Shown piece after piece: positions 16,591 through 25,449 of a DNA stretch of 64,000 nucleotides. Under the pieces are notes generated by a model that was not told the DNA's origin, did no database searches, and saw nothing but the letters and a program-made list of their open reading frames with translations. Position 1 is the stretch's first letter; each line of letters begins with the position of its first letter. Both the position numbers and the translations under genes were made by a program. The stretch is from CAINOH01 sp041663565 (lineage in GTDB: Archaea > Micrarchaeota > Micrarchaeia > Norongarragalinales > CAINOH01): positions 1-64,000 of the forward strand of contig JBAYMJ010000002.1 of assembly GCA_041663565.1 (NCBI GenBank). The letters are read 5' to 3'.

Positions 16591-17891
16591 CAGAACATCG
16601 CCATCGCGGCCCTTGCCGCAACCCTTGCCTGCATCGCCTTCTGGTAGACGTCAACGGTCTGCCTTGCGACGTCGTCCCAGGTTATCGACGCCGTCTCTGC
16701 AATCGAGTTCTCCCGCATCTCCTCGTAAAGCGGGTCGTAGGAAAGTATGGAGAGGATCTTCGACGCCATCTCGTCGGTGTCCCAGAAGTCCACCTTGAGG
16801 CAGTTCTTCACGCGCTCGCCTACGCCAGAGGTCTTGGAAACTATCGTCGGCGTCCCGCTTGCCATGGACTCGAGGGCAACTATGCCGAACGGCTCGGAGA
16901 CGCTCGGGAGGACGAAAACGTCGCTTGTGCAGAGTATCCTCTTGAGCTGGTCGTCCGAGACGTAGCCGAGGAACATCACATTCTCGCTTATTCCAAGGTC
17001 GAACGCCAGCTCGACTAGCCTTGGGAGCAGGTCGCCTTTTCCGCTCACCAGGAACCTCACGTTCCTGTCCTTGGAAATGACTTTCTGCGCTGCGCGCAGG
17101 AAGAACTCGACGCCCTTCTGCACCGAGAGCCTGCCGTGGTAGAGCACGACCTTTGTCTTCTTGCCATTGGAATCCCGCAGGAATTCCCGGTGCTTGGGAA
17201 ACTTGGAAGAGTCGATTGCGTTGTAGATTACGTTGACTTTGCCCCTGCTTGCGCCGAACTTTTCCTGCAGAAGCTGCGCGCTCCTTTTGCTTACCGTGAT
17301 GACCTGGTCGGAATTTTGCACCATCTCCCTCTCAACGCCGAGTATCCAGCCGAAAGGCCACAGGTCCGCAGTGCGGTCGTACTCGGTGCTGTGCACCGTT
17401 GACACGAGCGGCAGGCCGGTGCGGCGCGTTACGTCCATACCTGCCCTTGCGGAGATCCAGTCGTGCACGTGGACTACGTCATACGGCCTCTGGCGGTGCT
17501 TCTTCTCAACCAGCAACGCGGCAAGGTGGTTGTACACCGCTACTGCCTCGAAAAAGCCCAGGTCGTAGGACTTGGACTGGCCTGGCGACTGCAAAAGCCC
17601 CGCAAGCTTCCTTGCATCGTACCGGGATTGGGTCGATGCTCCGCCGTAGCCGCTGTAGTTCATCGGCAGGATGTCAAGCGAAACGTCTCCGGGCTTGAGC
17701 AGGTTCCAATCGGCCTGGTAGACGTTGAGCCAAGGCTGTTGGATTTCGTAGCTCGTCTTTGGCATGAAGAAGTCGATTTCAACGCCTAATGCGGAAAGCG
17801 CGCGGGTCAGTTCGAAGCAGTGCGTCCCAAGGCCACCGCTGACAAAGGGCGGGAATTCCCAGCCAAGCATTGCGATGCGAAGACCTGTCAA
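16590..17891 (-). CDS. GT4/GT5 family glycosyltransferase (glycogen synthase-like)
   Basis: 433 residues. N-terminal RIAMLGWEFPPFVSGGLG is the glycine-rich motif of glycogen synthase-like enzymes. The C-terminal part has YHGRLSVQKGVEFF and LPSVSEPFGIVALESMA (E-x7-E). TTG 17891 is taken as start since it keeps the conserved first strand; an internal ATG seven codons later would remove it. First gene of the four-enzyme glucan cluster. A TTTATTTTTA element about 50 bases upstream (minus strand, near 17940-17949) may be its promoter. Confidence 0.8.
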   Translation of the reverse strand: MTGLRIAMLGWEFPPFVSGGLGTHCFELTRALSALGVEIDFFMPKTSYEIQQPWLNVYQADWNLLKPGDVSLDILPMNYSGYGGASTQSRYDARKLAGLLQSPGQSKSYDLGFFEAVAVYNHLAALLVEKKHRQRPYDVVHVHDWISARAGMDVTRRTGLPLVSTVHSTEYDRTADLWPFGWILGVEREMVQNSDQVITVSKRSAQLLQEKFGASRGKVNVIYNAIDSSKFPKHREFLRDSNGKKTKVVLYHGRLSVQKGVEFFLRAAQKVISKDRNVRFLVSGKGDLLPRLVELAFDLGISENVMFLGYVSDDQLKRILCTSDVFVLPSVSEPFGIVALESMASGTPTIVSKTSGVGERVKNCLKVDFWDTDEMASKILSILSYDPLYEEMRENSIAETASITWDDVARQTVDVYQKAMQARVAARAAMAMF

Positions 17892-18282
17892 ACGACCACG
17901 ACGTTACAGGAAGCCTGTGGAGGCTAACGGCTAATGGGCTAAAAATAAACCCCGCCAACCACTTACCCAAAACGCTCATTTTGCGATGGGTAACTCCCCA
18001 TCAGACTAGGTGCGGACTTTCCTTAAATAGATAATGAAAACCAAAAAAATGCGAAAAAAGCGAAAAGAATTTACTTGAAAAACAACTGTTTGCGCGAAAA
18101 ATAAGGCACGATAGAACCCCGTTTTTCAAAATAAGCATAATTTTCCGCCCATTTTGAAAAAACAGGCAGGAAGATGGAAACTGAAAAAATACTGGAAGTG
18201 AGGTTTGCAAGGAGTAAAAAGCGGCAGAATACGAAATTAACGAAAAATATGGTTTATTTTGCCAAAACAAGCCATAAAACAG
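17892..18282. other. AT-rich intergenic stretch without a convincing gene
   Basis: About 390 bases between the glycosyltransferase and RFC small subunit genes. Positions 18015-18280 are strikingly A-rich on the plus strand compared with the GC-rich neighbours. A minus-strand frame of 89 codons exists but is Phe/Ser-rich, low-complexity and without a ribosome binding site, so I do not call it. GATGGG/CCCATC forms a small hairpin near 17984-18001. Confidence 0.5.
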
Positions 18283-19284
18283 CTATTTCTTTCCAATCAA
18301 GGACATCTGAGCCAGCAAAGCCTCAAGTTGGATGGTTTCGTCCGCACCCATAACCATGCGGAAGTCGTATTCGCCAATCTTATCAACCAGCGCGACTTTC
18401 TGCTCGTCCGGGATTGGAAGCCCGGTGACTTCGCGGTAAATCGAAATCAGGACGTCTTCGCCAGCCAAGCCGTACTTGCCCATAATCTCCCAAAGCATCT
18501 TGCGGGCAGTTGAGAAGTCGCCCTTGACCGCAGTTGTGACCATTGTTGCGACTTCTTTTGGAGTTGCGCGCGAGGCCACTTTGAAAATCGATTGCGCGGT
18601 GACTTTTGCGGAAAGCGAGCAGGCGCCCTGCAGCACGTTTGCGGCCTTTCTTGCATCGCCTTCGGACACCGCGACTACCGCATCCCGAACGTCCTTTTCC
18701 AGGTGCAGGTTCTCGTGCTTTGCTATGTTGTCAACAATCTTTCCGATGTGCTCGTCGGATAGCGGAAGGAAGCGGAACACGGCGCACCTGCTCTGGATGG
18801 GCTCGATTACCCTGCTTGAATAGTTGCAGCTGAGTATGAAGCGCGTGTTCTCCGAGTAGCGCTCCATTGTTCGCCTGAGCGCCTGCTGTGCCTCTGCGGT
18901 GAGCGCGTCGGCCTCGTCGAGGAAGATGATTTTGAAAGGCACGCTTGCAAGGGGTATTGAGCGCGCGAAGTCCTTGATTTTCCCGCGCACGATGTCGATG
19001 CCGCGCTCGTCGCTTGCGTTGAGCTCGAGGAAGCACTCCCTGTAGGCCTCGCCGTAAAGCTCGTGCGCAAGAGCAAGCACGCAGGTGGTCTTGCCTATCC
19101 CCGCGCGCCCCGCAAAGAGCATGTGCGGCATCTCCTTGGCGTGCACGTAGGACTCGAGCCTGCTGACTATGTGCTCCTGGCCGACGACTTCGGACAGCTT
19201 CTTGGGCCGGTACTTCTCAATCCACGGCTCGTAATCCGCCTTGGTCCTTTCAGCCTTCGCCGGTTCCGCTTCCTTGAGAGTCAT
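18283..19284 (-). CDS. rfcS: Replication factor C small subunit
   Basis: 333 residues from ATG 19284, preceded by GGTG at a good distance (a TTG five codons upstream is rejected). AAA+ clamp loader: GRAGIGKTT Walker A (a variant of the usual GPPGTGKTT), FLDEADALT Walker B, the SRC arginine-finger motif in IQSRCAVF, and a C-terminal collar domain. It loads PCNA with the large subunit encoded at 57266-58420. Confidence 0.95.
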   Translation of the reverse strand: MTLKEAEPAKAERTKADYEPWIEKYRPKKLSEVVGQEHIVSRLESYVHAKEMPHMLFAGRAGIGKTTCVLALAHELYGEAYRECFLELNASDERGIDIVRGKIKDFARSIPLASVPFKIIFLDEADALTAEAQQALRRTMERYSENTRFILSCNYSSRVIEPIQSRCAVFRFLPLSDEHIGKIVDNIAKHENLHLEKDVRDAVVAVSEGDARKAANVLQGACSLSAKVTAQSIFKVASRATPKEVATMVTTAVKGDFSTARKMLWEIMGKYGLAGEDVLISIYREVTGLPIPDEQKVALVDKIGEYDFRMVMGADETIQLEALLAQMSLIGKK

Positions 19285-19408
19285 TTTCCTGCACCGCAAT
19301 GAACGTAAAATCAGACAGAACTGTTTTCGCTCGGAAAGTTAATAATCCGAGCGTGACAAATGCAATCGCCGCCCAGAGGCGGCAACTTGAACCAAAGGTG
19401 ATTTGCTT

Positions 19409-19759
19409 ATGCAGGCTACTGACCCGGACGTGCTCATCTCAACTACCGAGGAAATCTCAGGATTCCGGACCAAAAAGTACGTCGGCGTGGTGTGGGCGTC
19501 AAGCGCGCGCACCCTGGACACCGCAAGCGAGATTGGCGCGATGCTGAAAAGCATCGGCGGCGGCGACCTCCCGGCTTTCCGCAAGTTGCTCAACGAAGGC
19601 AGGCACTCGGTGCTGCACGAGATTGCCGCAACCGCAAAGGCACGAGGCGCAAACGCAATCGTGGGCGTAAGGATGGAAAGCGCAAGCATCGTCGGAGGCA
19701 CAATAGACGTCTATGCCTATGGGACCGCAGTTGTTGTCGAGAAGGAAACCAAGAAGTAG
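19409..19759 (+). CDS. YbjQ/UPF0145 family protein
   Basis: 116 residues. ATG 19409 is chosen: GGTGATT at 19396-19402 lies six bases before it. GVVWASSARTLD, LLNEGRHSVLHEI and ANAIVGVRMESASIVGGT are hallmarks of the YbjQ/UPF0145 (heavy-metal-binding-like) family, which forms oligomeric beta-rich rings. Cellular role unknown. Confidence 0.85.
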   Translation: MQATDPDVLISTTEEISGFRTKKYVGVVWASSARTLDTASEIGAMLKSIGGGDLPAFRKLLNEGRHSVLHEIAATAKARGANAIVGVRMESASIVGGTIDVYAYGTAVVVEKETKK

Positions 19760-19814
19760 GCCGTTGGGAAAATTAGAAAAAATCCTGAAAAAAGAAGATA
19801 TGGAAAAAGGGAAA

Positions 19815-20054
19815 CTAAGCCGCCTTGTAGGCGGTCCTCTTTGAGGGCGTGCCCCAGCAGGTCTTGCAGATTACGTGGCGCTCGCCCTTCACGCGCCTGC
19901 GCGAGAGCTTGCTTGACTTCTCGCACGCGTGGCAGACCTTGCGCTTGCACTGGCCGCACTCCTCGAGAAGATGGGCCTCGCGGCCGCACTTTTCGCACTT
20001 TTTGGAAGAAACTGGACGGACTATACGAATACACCCTTGTAACACATTATTCAT
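19815..20054 (-). CDS. Small basic zinc-finger protein
   Basis: 79 residues with three Cys pairs (CEKC, CGQCKRKVCHAC, CKTC) that could bind two zinc ions, and a basic stretch SSKLSRRRVKGERH between them. The composition suggests nucleic acid or ribosome binding. I do not recognise a named family. ATG 20054 is the start; a TA-rich region lies upstream. Confidence 0.6.
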   Translation of the reverse strand: MNNVLQGCIRIVRPVSSKKCEKCGREAHLLEECGQCKRKVCHACEKSSKLSRRRVKGERHVICKTCWGTPSKRTAYKAA

Positions 20055-20159
20055 TGACGGCCTAATGCCTTCAAAATGAGTATATTGTCTTTTGCGAAGA
20101 AAATTAATAAAGTTGCTTAAGAGGGCAAAATTGCCCGAAAAGCCGGTTGGACTGTTAAA

Positions 20160-21524
20160 ATGGCAAAAAACATTGCTGGGGCGGGAAAAAAGAAAAAAAA
20201 CGGGCCAGATGTGACCGCCACTTCAAAGGTCTTTTTCCTCACATACGGCTGCACGTTCAACGCCGCTGACACGGACGCATTGAAGGCCGCAGTTGCGAAA
20301 AAGTACGGGATTGCGGAGTCGGAAGCCGAGGCAGGCGTCGTGGTGATGAACACCTGCTCGGTGAAGGACTCGACGCAGGAAAAGATACTCTTCAAGGCAA
20401 AGAAACTGGACGCCCAAGGAAAGAAGCTGGTGGTTACCGGCTGCCTTGCACAGGTGTCGCCCGAACTGGTCGAAAAGGCGGTTCCGGGTGCAAGCATTGT
20501 CGGAGTGTGGTCGAACGCCAAGATGGTGGATGCGATAGGGTGGGTGTTGGAAGGAAAAAAAGTCGTCCAAACCAAAAGAACCTCAATCCTTCCTTTCAAC
20601 GTCACGGTTGACGGCATCTTTGCCCGCGTGCAAATCAGCCGCGGGTGCCTCGGAAGCTGCACCTACTGCTCGACAAAGATTGCGAGGGGCAGCCTGCAGA
20701 GCTTTCCGCAGGAAGAAATCGTGGCTGCAGTCGAGTCCGCGGTCCGGCAGGGAGCTAAGGAAATCCAGCTTACAAGCCAGGACACGGCCTGCTACGGTTT
20801 CGACTTTGGGGGCAACAGGAAGGGAGGCAGGAAAGGAGTAACGAAGAAACCCGAACATACCCTCGCAACGCTCCTTGAAAGCATATGCAATATTCCCGGC
20901 CGCTTCCGCGTGCGCATCGGGATGGGAAACCCGGAGCACTTCTGGAAGATAAGGAAGGAGCTTGCAAAGGCAATCTGCTCAACGGACAAGGTTTACCGTT
21001 TCCTCCACATACCTGTGCAGAGCGGAAGCGACCCCGTGCTTGCGGCGATGAACCGAGGATACAGGGCATCCGACTATGCAAGGCTCGTGGAATTCTTCCG
21101 CAAGAAAATACCAGACCTGACGGTTGAGACCGACGTCATCGTGGGCTTTCCCACCGAGACCGGGAAGGACTTTGAAGAGACTGTTGCGCTCGTTGAAAAA
21201 ACGCGGCCGCAGATTACGAACATATCAAAATACAGCGCCAGGCCCAAGACCATTGCCGCAAGAATGAAACAAGTCGGCCGCAAGACCGTCAACGAGCGCA
21301 GCACCAAGATGAACGTGCTGTGCCGCAGTATTGCGCTGGAAGAAAACGGGAAGCTGGCCGGAAAAACCTACGACGTGCTGGTCACGGAAAGGAAGGCCGG
21401 AGGATTTTCCGCAAGGGCGCCGAACTACAAGACCGTGCTCCTTGCAAGGGGCGCCATTGGCTCATTTATTACCGTCCGGACTACTGGTTACGGGCAATGC
21501 TACCTGAAGGGAAAAAGGCTGTGA
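20160..21524 (+). CDS. tRNA t6A37 methylthiotransferase (MtaB/CDKAL1-like)
   Basis: 454 residues. N-terminal UPF0004 domain with the second-cluster Cys in YGCTFN, NTCSVK and TGCLAQ; radical SAM core with CxxxCxxC (Cys163, 167, 170); C-terminal TRAM domain (about 390-454). The archaeal/eukaryotic branch converts t6A to ms2t6A at position 37 of ANN-decoding tRNAs. The N-terminus has an extra Lys-rich tail. GTGA overlap with the next gene suggests co-transcription. Confidence 0.9.
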   Translation: MAKNIAGAGKKKKNGPDVTATSKVFFLTYGCTFNAADTDALKAAVAKKYGIAESEAEAGVVVMNTCSVKDSTQEKILFKAKKLDAQGKKLVVTGCLAQVSPELVEKAVPGASIVGVWSNAKMVDAIGWVLEGKKVVQTKRTSILPFNVTVDGIFARVQISRGCLGSCTYCSTKIARGSLQSFPQEEIVAAVESAVRQGAKEIQLTSQDTACYGFDFGGNRKGGRKGVTKKPEHTLATLLESICNIPGRFRVRIGMGNPEHFWKIRKELAKAICSTDKVYRFLHIPVQSGSDPVLAAMNRGYRASDYARLVEFFRKKIPDLTVETDVIVGFPTETGKDFEETVALVEKTRPQITNISKYSARPKTIAARMKQVGRKTVNERSTKMNVLCRSIALEENGKLAGKTYDVLVTERKAGGFSARAPNYKTVLLARGAIGSFITVRTTGYGQCYLKGKRL

Positions 21525-22198
21525 ACAGTCGAATGGAAAAGACGCAAGCGGGCAACAAGAAAAAGGAAAACCCGGCCACTATGAGAAAAATTGTCGCAGT
21601 AGTTGCGGCAATCGTAGTCCTCCTGGTTTTTGCGACTATCTTTTTCCTTGGAATCCCGACGGACAGCCATCGGGGAGTGGGTGAAACGCCCAATTCGGCA
21701 CTGCAGCCAACGCCTTCAGCAAAAGCCCATGCGGCCTGCGTCACTTCGATTGAGGAGCGGACCGTTCGCGGAAGCTCGATGGAAGGGCTTCTTTCCGACG
21801 GCGACACCGTGACGGTCCAGTTTGGCTACTACGGCTGCAACGAGCCGCAAAGGGGTGAAGTTGCGCTCGTGCACTTTTCAGGCGACGCAAACCCGCTCAT
21901 CAAGGTCATCAAGGCGGTGCCAGAAGACTCGTTCTCCCTTTCGCAGGCCTCCTGCGGCTGGAACATAATGGTCAACGGCAATGCATTGCAAAACTCCGAG
22001 GCGAAGGACTACTGCATAGGTTACTCCGGCTACCGGATGCTTTCGCTCTACGTGCAAAGCTACAACGGCATAATCCCGCAGGGCGCCTACCTCGTGCTCG
22101 GCAACCTCGTGCAGGGCTCCACCGACAGCACGCGCTTCGGCCTGACAAGCAGGGGCAGCCTGCTGGGAAAGGTGGGAATGCCCGCCGACCCCGCATAG
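21521..22198 (+). CDS. Signal peptidase I (S26 family)
   Basis: 225 residues from GTG 21521 (overlapping the upstream stop); ATG 21533 is an alternative. A basic N-terminus and one membrane anchor lead to RGSSMEGLL with the catalytic Ser86 and LIKVIKAV with a likely catalytic Lys128, i.e. a Ser/Lys dyad rather than the Ser/His form of ER-type Sec11. It would release Sec-exported proteins such as the fibrinogen-like ones. Two Cys pairs in the C-terminal part are unusual. Confidence 0.8.
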   Translation: MNSRMEKTQAGNKKKENPATMRKIVAVVAAIVVLLVFATIFFLGIPTDSHRGVGETPNSALQPTPSAKAHAACVTSIEERTVRGSSMEGLLSDGDTVTVQFGYYGCNEPQRGEVALVHFSGDANPLIKVIKAVPEDSFSLSQASCGWNIMVNGNALQNSEAKDYCIGYSGYRMLSLYVQSYNGIIPQGAYLVLGNLVQGSTDSTRFGLTSRGSLLGKVGMPADPA

Positions 22199-22245
22199 CT
22201 CACGGCTCGTGGAAGCTATTGGTTTTAAATCCGCAAAGCAAGAAG

Positions 22246-22255
22246 TCTTTATCTA
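22246..22255 (+). promoter_or_regulatory. TATA box
   Basis: TCTTTATCTA, centred about 25 bases before the ATG at 22275; suggests a leaderless mRNA. Confidence 0.5.
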
Positions 22256-22274
22256 ATTTCAAGGGCGAATTGGT

Positions 22275-23018
22275 ATGAAGAGGATTGCGGACATTTTCAA
22301 CAAGACGTTCGAGGCATACGGCGCGAACTTCAAGACGATTTCGTTCTTCTCGATACCGTTTTTGATAGCGTTCCCGGTAGCGCTGTTCCTGTCCAACTAC
22401 GCCGCGATGGGCTCCATATTCATGCGCCTTGACAGCATCAAGTGGGACATGACCCCGCTCGACCTGGGCATCGTCATCCTCCTGCCAATCGTATCGATGC
22501 TTTTGTTTTCCTTTGCGCTCGTCGCAATCAACATGATAATCACGAGCCAAAGGTCGATGAACAAGATTGCGTTCTACGAGATGGAAAAAATCGAGCAGCG
22601 CACCTACCACCTGTTCGAGGTGTTCCTTGCCGCGTTCGCGCTCACGTTCATCGCTGACGTCGTGCTTTACCAGTATGGGCTGCACCAGACCGTCGGAGCG
22701 CTGGTTGCAGCACTCGTCGCGCTCGCAATATTGTTCGTGCCGCAGGCCATCGTAATCGACGGCTTCCGTGGATGGACCGCGATAAGGAAGAGCGTCTCGA
22801 CTGTGACGCGCCGCTTTTCCTACGTAATCCTGTTCCTAGTAGTGTCCGCGGTGCTCATCCTGCTCAACGACATCATCTTCCTCAACATCTCAGCCGACCC
22901 CGGGATATTCGCCTACGGCCGCTACGCGGCCATCGTCATCAACGCGCTCGTCATCCTGCCGTTCCTTGAGGTGTTCAAGGTGCAGGTCTATCTCAGCAAG
23001 TACACGATACTCAACTAG
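22275..23018 (+). CDS. Polytopic membrane protein of unknown function
   Basis: 247 residues with six hydrophobic segments and an amphipathic start (MKRIADIFNKTFEAYGANF). The layout, including FRGWTAIRKS between helices four and five, resembles the glycerophosphodiesterase membrane-domain type of integral protein seen in many archaea. No catalytic motif. Own promoter; monocistronic. Confidence 0.6.
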   Translation: MKRIADIFNKTFEAYGANFKTISFFSIPFLIAFPVALFLSNYAAMGSIFMRLDSIKWDMTPLDLGIVILLPIVSMLLFSFALVAINMIITSQRSMNKIAFYEMEKIEQRTYHLFEVFLAAFALTFIADVVLYQYGLHQTVGALVAALVALAILFVPQAIVIDGFRGWTAIRKSVSTVTRRFSYVILFLVVSAVLILLNDIIFLNISADPGIFAYGRYAAIVINALVILPFLEVFKVQVYLSKYTILN

Positions 23019-23075
23019 GCCAAAGCCTGCGAAAACATTAAAACCGCCATTCACACTTAGGTTTACCCACCAAGA

Positions 23076-23092
23076 TTTGCCTGCGAGGCAAA
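23076..23092 (+). promoter_or_regulatory. Hairpin in topA 5' leader
   Basis: TTTGCCT, GCG, AGGCAAA: a perfect 7-bp stem with a 3-base loop, 23 bases before the topA start and after a CATTAAAACC TATA-like element at about 23035-23044. It would lie in the 5' untranslated leader and could modulate translation. Confidence 0.35.
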
Positions 23093-23114
23093 ACAGGCGT
23101 GAAAGGATATTGCC

Positions 23115-25406
23115 ATGGAAACCGTAATGATCATCACCGAAAAGCCGCGCGTGGCAGAGAAGATGGCTGCCGCGCTAGCGGAAGGCCCTGTCAAGCAGTC
23201 GGCAGGCGCGGGTGTAAAATCCTACGAGCTTGCGCGCGGCGGAAAGAGAATACTCATCGCTCCGGCAGTGGGCCACGTCTATTCGCTCAAGCAGAAGGAG
23301 GCCGGCGGGCGCTACCCGGTCTTTGACATAGAGTGGGTGCCGGCATCGGAATCAAGCGAGTCCGCCGCGTTCACCAAGAAGTACCTCGAGTCCATAAAGA
23401 AGCTTGCAAAGAACGCCGACTCAGTTGTGAACGCCTGCGACTGGGACATCGAAGGAAGCCTGATTGGAGGCAACATCATCCGCTATGCGGTGAAGAAGCC
23501 CGCAAAGCGGATGCTATTCTCGACGCTGACAAAGGAGGACCTTGTTGACGCTTATTCGGAATTGAAACCCCTCGACACGCCACAGATAGACGCCGGCGAG
23601 GCGCGGCACTACCTTGACTGGTACTGGGGCATCAACACGTCGCGCGCTCTCATGTCCGCGATAAAGAAGGCGGGGATTTTCCGCATCATGAGCATCGGAA
23701 GGGTGCAGGGCCCGGCGCTCGCGATACTTTCCCAGCGCGAGCTTGAGATACAGAAGTTCGTGCCCGAGCCGTACTGGACGATTACCGCGGTGCTAAAGGG
23801 AGTCGAGTTCTCCTGCCAGGAGGGCAACATCTTCGACGAAAAAAAGGCCAAGGAAATAGCGGGCAAGGTCGCAAAGGCCGTGAAAGACAAAGCACTTGTC
23901 GAGAAAGTCGAGGAGAAGGAGTTCGCGCAGAACCCGCCTTTTCCGTTCGACCTGACCTCGATGGAAATCGAGGCCTACCGCGCGTTCGGATTCAAGCCGT
24001 CGATGACGCTTTCGCTTGCGCAGGACCTCTACGAGGCAGCCCTCATCAGCTATCCCCGCACGTCGTCACAGAAGCTCTCGTCAAAGCTCAACCTGAAAAA
24101 AATCATCACCGACATCGGAAAGAACCCCGTTTACGCGGACCTGTCCGCAAAACTCATCTCCAAAAACAAGACCGTCCCCCGCGAGGGCGAGAAGGACGAC
24201 GCGGCGCACCCCGCAATCCACCCGACTGGGCTGGTGCCAAGCGGGCTGAACCCGTACCAGGCCAAGCTTTACGACCTCATTGTCCGCAGGTTCCTGTCCT
24301 GCTTTGCAGACCCGGCAAAGAGGGCACGAATGAACGTCGCGGCAAAAATAGGCGAAGTGGGTTTTGCAGCAGGAGGCTCGCGCACTGTTGAGAGGGGCTG
24401 GTTTGAGTTCTACGGAAAGTACGTGGACTTGGAAGAGGAAGTCCTGCCCAAGTTCGAGGTAGGCGAGCGCGTGCCTGTTGACAAGCACGAGCTTGAAAAG
24501 AAGATGACCAAGCCGCCCAAGCGCTACACCGAAGCCTCGCTTGTCAAGAAGCTCGAGGACGAGGATTTGGGGACAAAGGCGACCCGGTCGGAAATAGTGG
24601 AGACGCTTTTCCGGAGAGGGTACGTTTCAGGAAAGAGCATCGAGGTGTCCGCGCTCGGGCTTTCGGTTTACGAGACGCTCACAAAGCACGCGGACGAAAT
24701 CCTTTCCGAGCAGCTTACGCGCGACTTTGAGAAGGAGATGGAGGACATCCAGTCCGGCAAGATAACAAAGGAAAAAGTCATCGCCGAGGGAAGGGTCGCA
24801 CTTGAGAAGATTCTCGAGAAGTTCCGCTCGAAGGAGGAAAGCATCGGAAAGGAACTCGTGGATGCAGTGAAGCAGACGCAGAAGGAGGAAAGCGTGTTGG
24901 GCCCGTGCAACGTGTGCGCAAAGGAAGGCCGCACAGGGCAGCTGCAAATCCGCAAGTCGCGCTTCGGGCTCTTCGTGGGCTGCGGCGCGTACCCCGCCTG
25001 CAGGAACCTCTATCCGCTCCCGAAGATGGCGCTCATAAAGAACGCGCAGAAAATCTGCCCGGAGTGCGGCACGCCCATAGTCACCGTGATTCGCAGGGGC
25101 AAAAAACCATTCAACATGTGCCTTGACACCAAGTGCAAGACCAAGGAGTCGTGGGGAAAGAAAAGCTATACGGTCAACAACTCCGACGGCACGGTCACCG
25201 AGAATAAGAGCGTGGTTGTTGCGCAGGGGGCTGCGGACGCGCAGGATGCGCCAGTGAAAAAGCCGGCGGCGATTGCGAAGGCAAAGGCCGCAACCGCGCC
25301 GACGAATTACACAAGCACCGCAGCCGTAACGCCTGCGGCCAAAGCTGCGAGGAAGCCCGCATCCAAAAAGCCTTCGGCAAAGGCAACGGCAAAGAAAAAA
25401 GCCTGA
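23115..25406 (+). CDS. topA: DNA topoisomerase I (type IA) with Lys/Ala-rich tail
   Basis: 763 residues. Toprim domain (1-150) with ITEKPRVAEKMAAAL and CDWDIEGS; catalytic domain with active-site Tyr313 in ISYPRTSS; C-terminal zinc modules with CNVC, GCGAYPAC, CPEC and CLDTKC. It relaxes negatively supercoiled DNA. The last ~60 residues are a histone H1-like Lys/Ala/Pro tail (KKPAAIAKAKAATAP, ARKPASKKPSAKATAKKKA) that should bind DNA electrostatically. A 35-residue protein at 58553-58660 has a similar tail. Confidence 0.95.
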   Translation: METVMIITEKPRVAEKMAAALAEGPVKQSAGAGVKSYELARGGKRILIAPAVGHVYSLKQKEAGGRYPVFDIEWVPASESSESAAFTKKYLESIKKLAKNADSVVNACDWDIEGSLIGGNIIRYAVKKPAKRMLFSTLTKEDLVDAYSELKPLDTPQIDAGEARHYLDWYWGINTSRALMSAIKKAGIFRIMSIGRVQGPALAILSQRELEIQKFVPEPYWTITAVLKGVEFSCQEGNIFDEKKAKEIAGKVAKAVKDKALVEKVEEKEFAQNPPFPFDLTSMEIEAYRAFGFKPSMTLSLAQDLYEAALISYPRTSSQKLSSKLNLKKIITDIGKNPVYADLSAKLISKNKTVPREGEKDDAAHPAIHPTGLVPSGLNPYQAKLYDLIVRRFLSCFADPAKRARMNVAAKIGEVGFAAGGSRTVERGWFEFYGKYVDLEEEVLPKFEVGERVPVDKHELEKKMTKPPKRYTEASLVKKLEDEDLGTKATRSEIVETLFRRGYVSGKSIEVSALGLSVYETLTKHADEILSEQLTRDFEKEMEDIQSGKITKEKVIAEGRVALEKILEKFRSKEESIGKELVDAVKQTQKEESVLGPCNVCAKEGRTGQLQIRKSRFGLFVGCGAYPACRNLYPLPKMALIKNAQKICPECGTPIVTVIRRGKKPFNMCLDTKCKTKESWGKKSYTVNNSDGTVTENKSVVVAQGAADAQDAPVKKPAAIAKAKAATAPTNYTSTAAVTPAAKAARKPASKKPSAKATAKKKA

Positions 25407-25449
25407 AGGGAAAAACAACGACCCGAACGACAAAGGCGACGATGCACTT

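Noticed and set aside
18001..18270. Minus-strand frame of 89 codons in the A-rich stretch
   Set aside because: Phe/Ser low-complexity sequence caused by base composition, no ribosome binding site, no TATA spacing.
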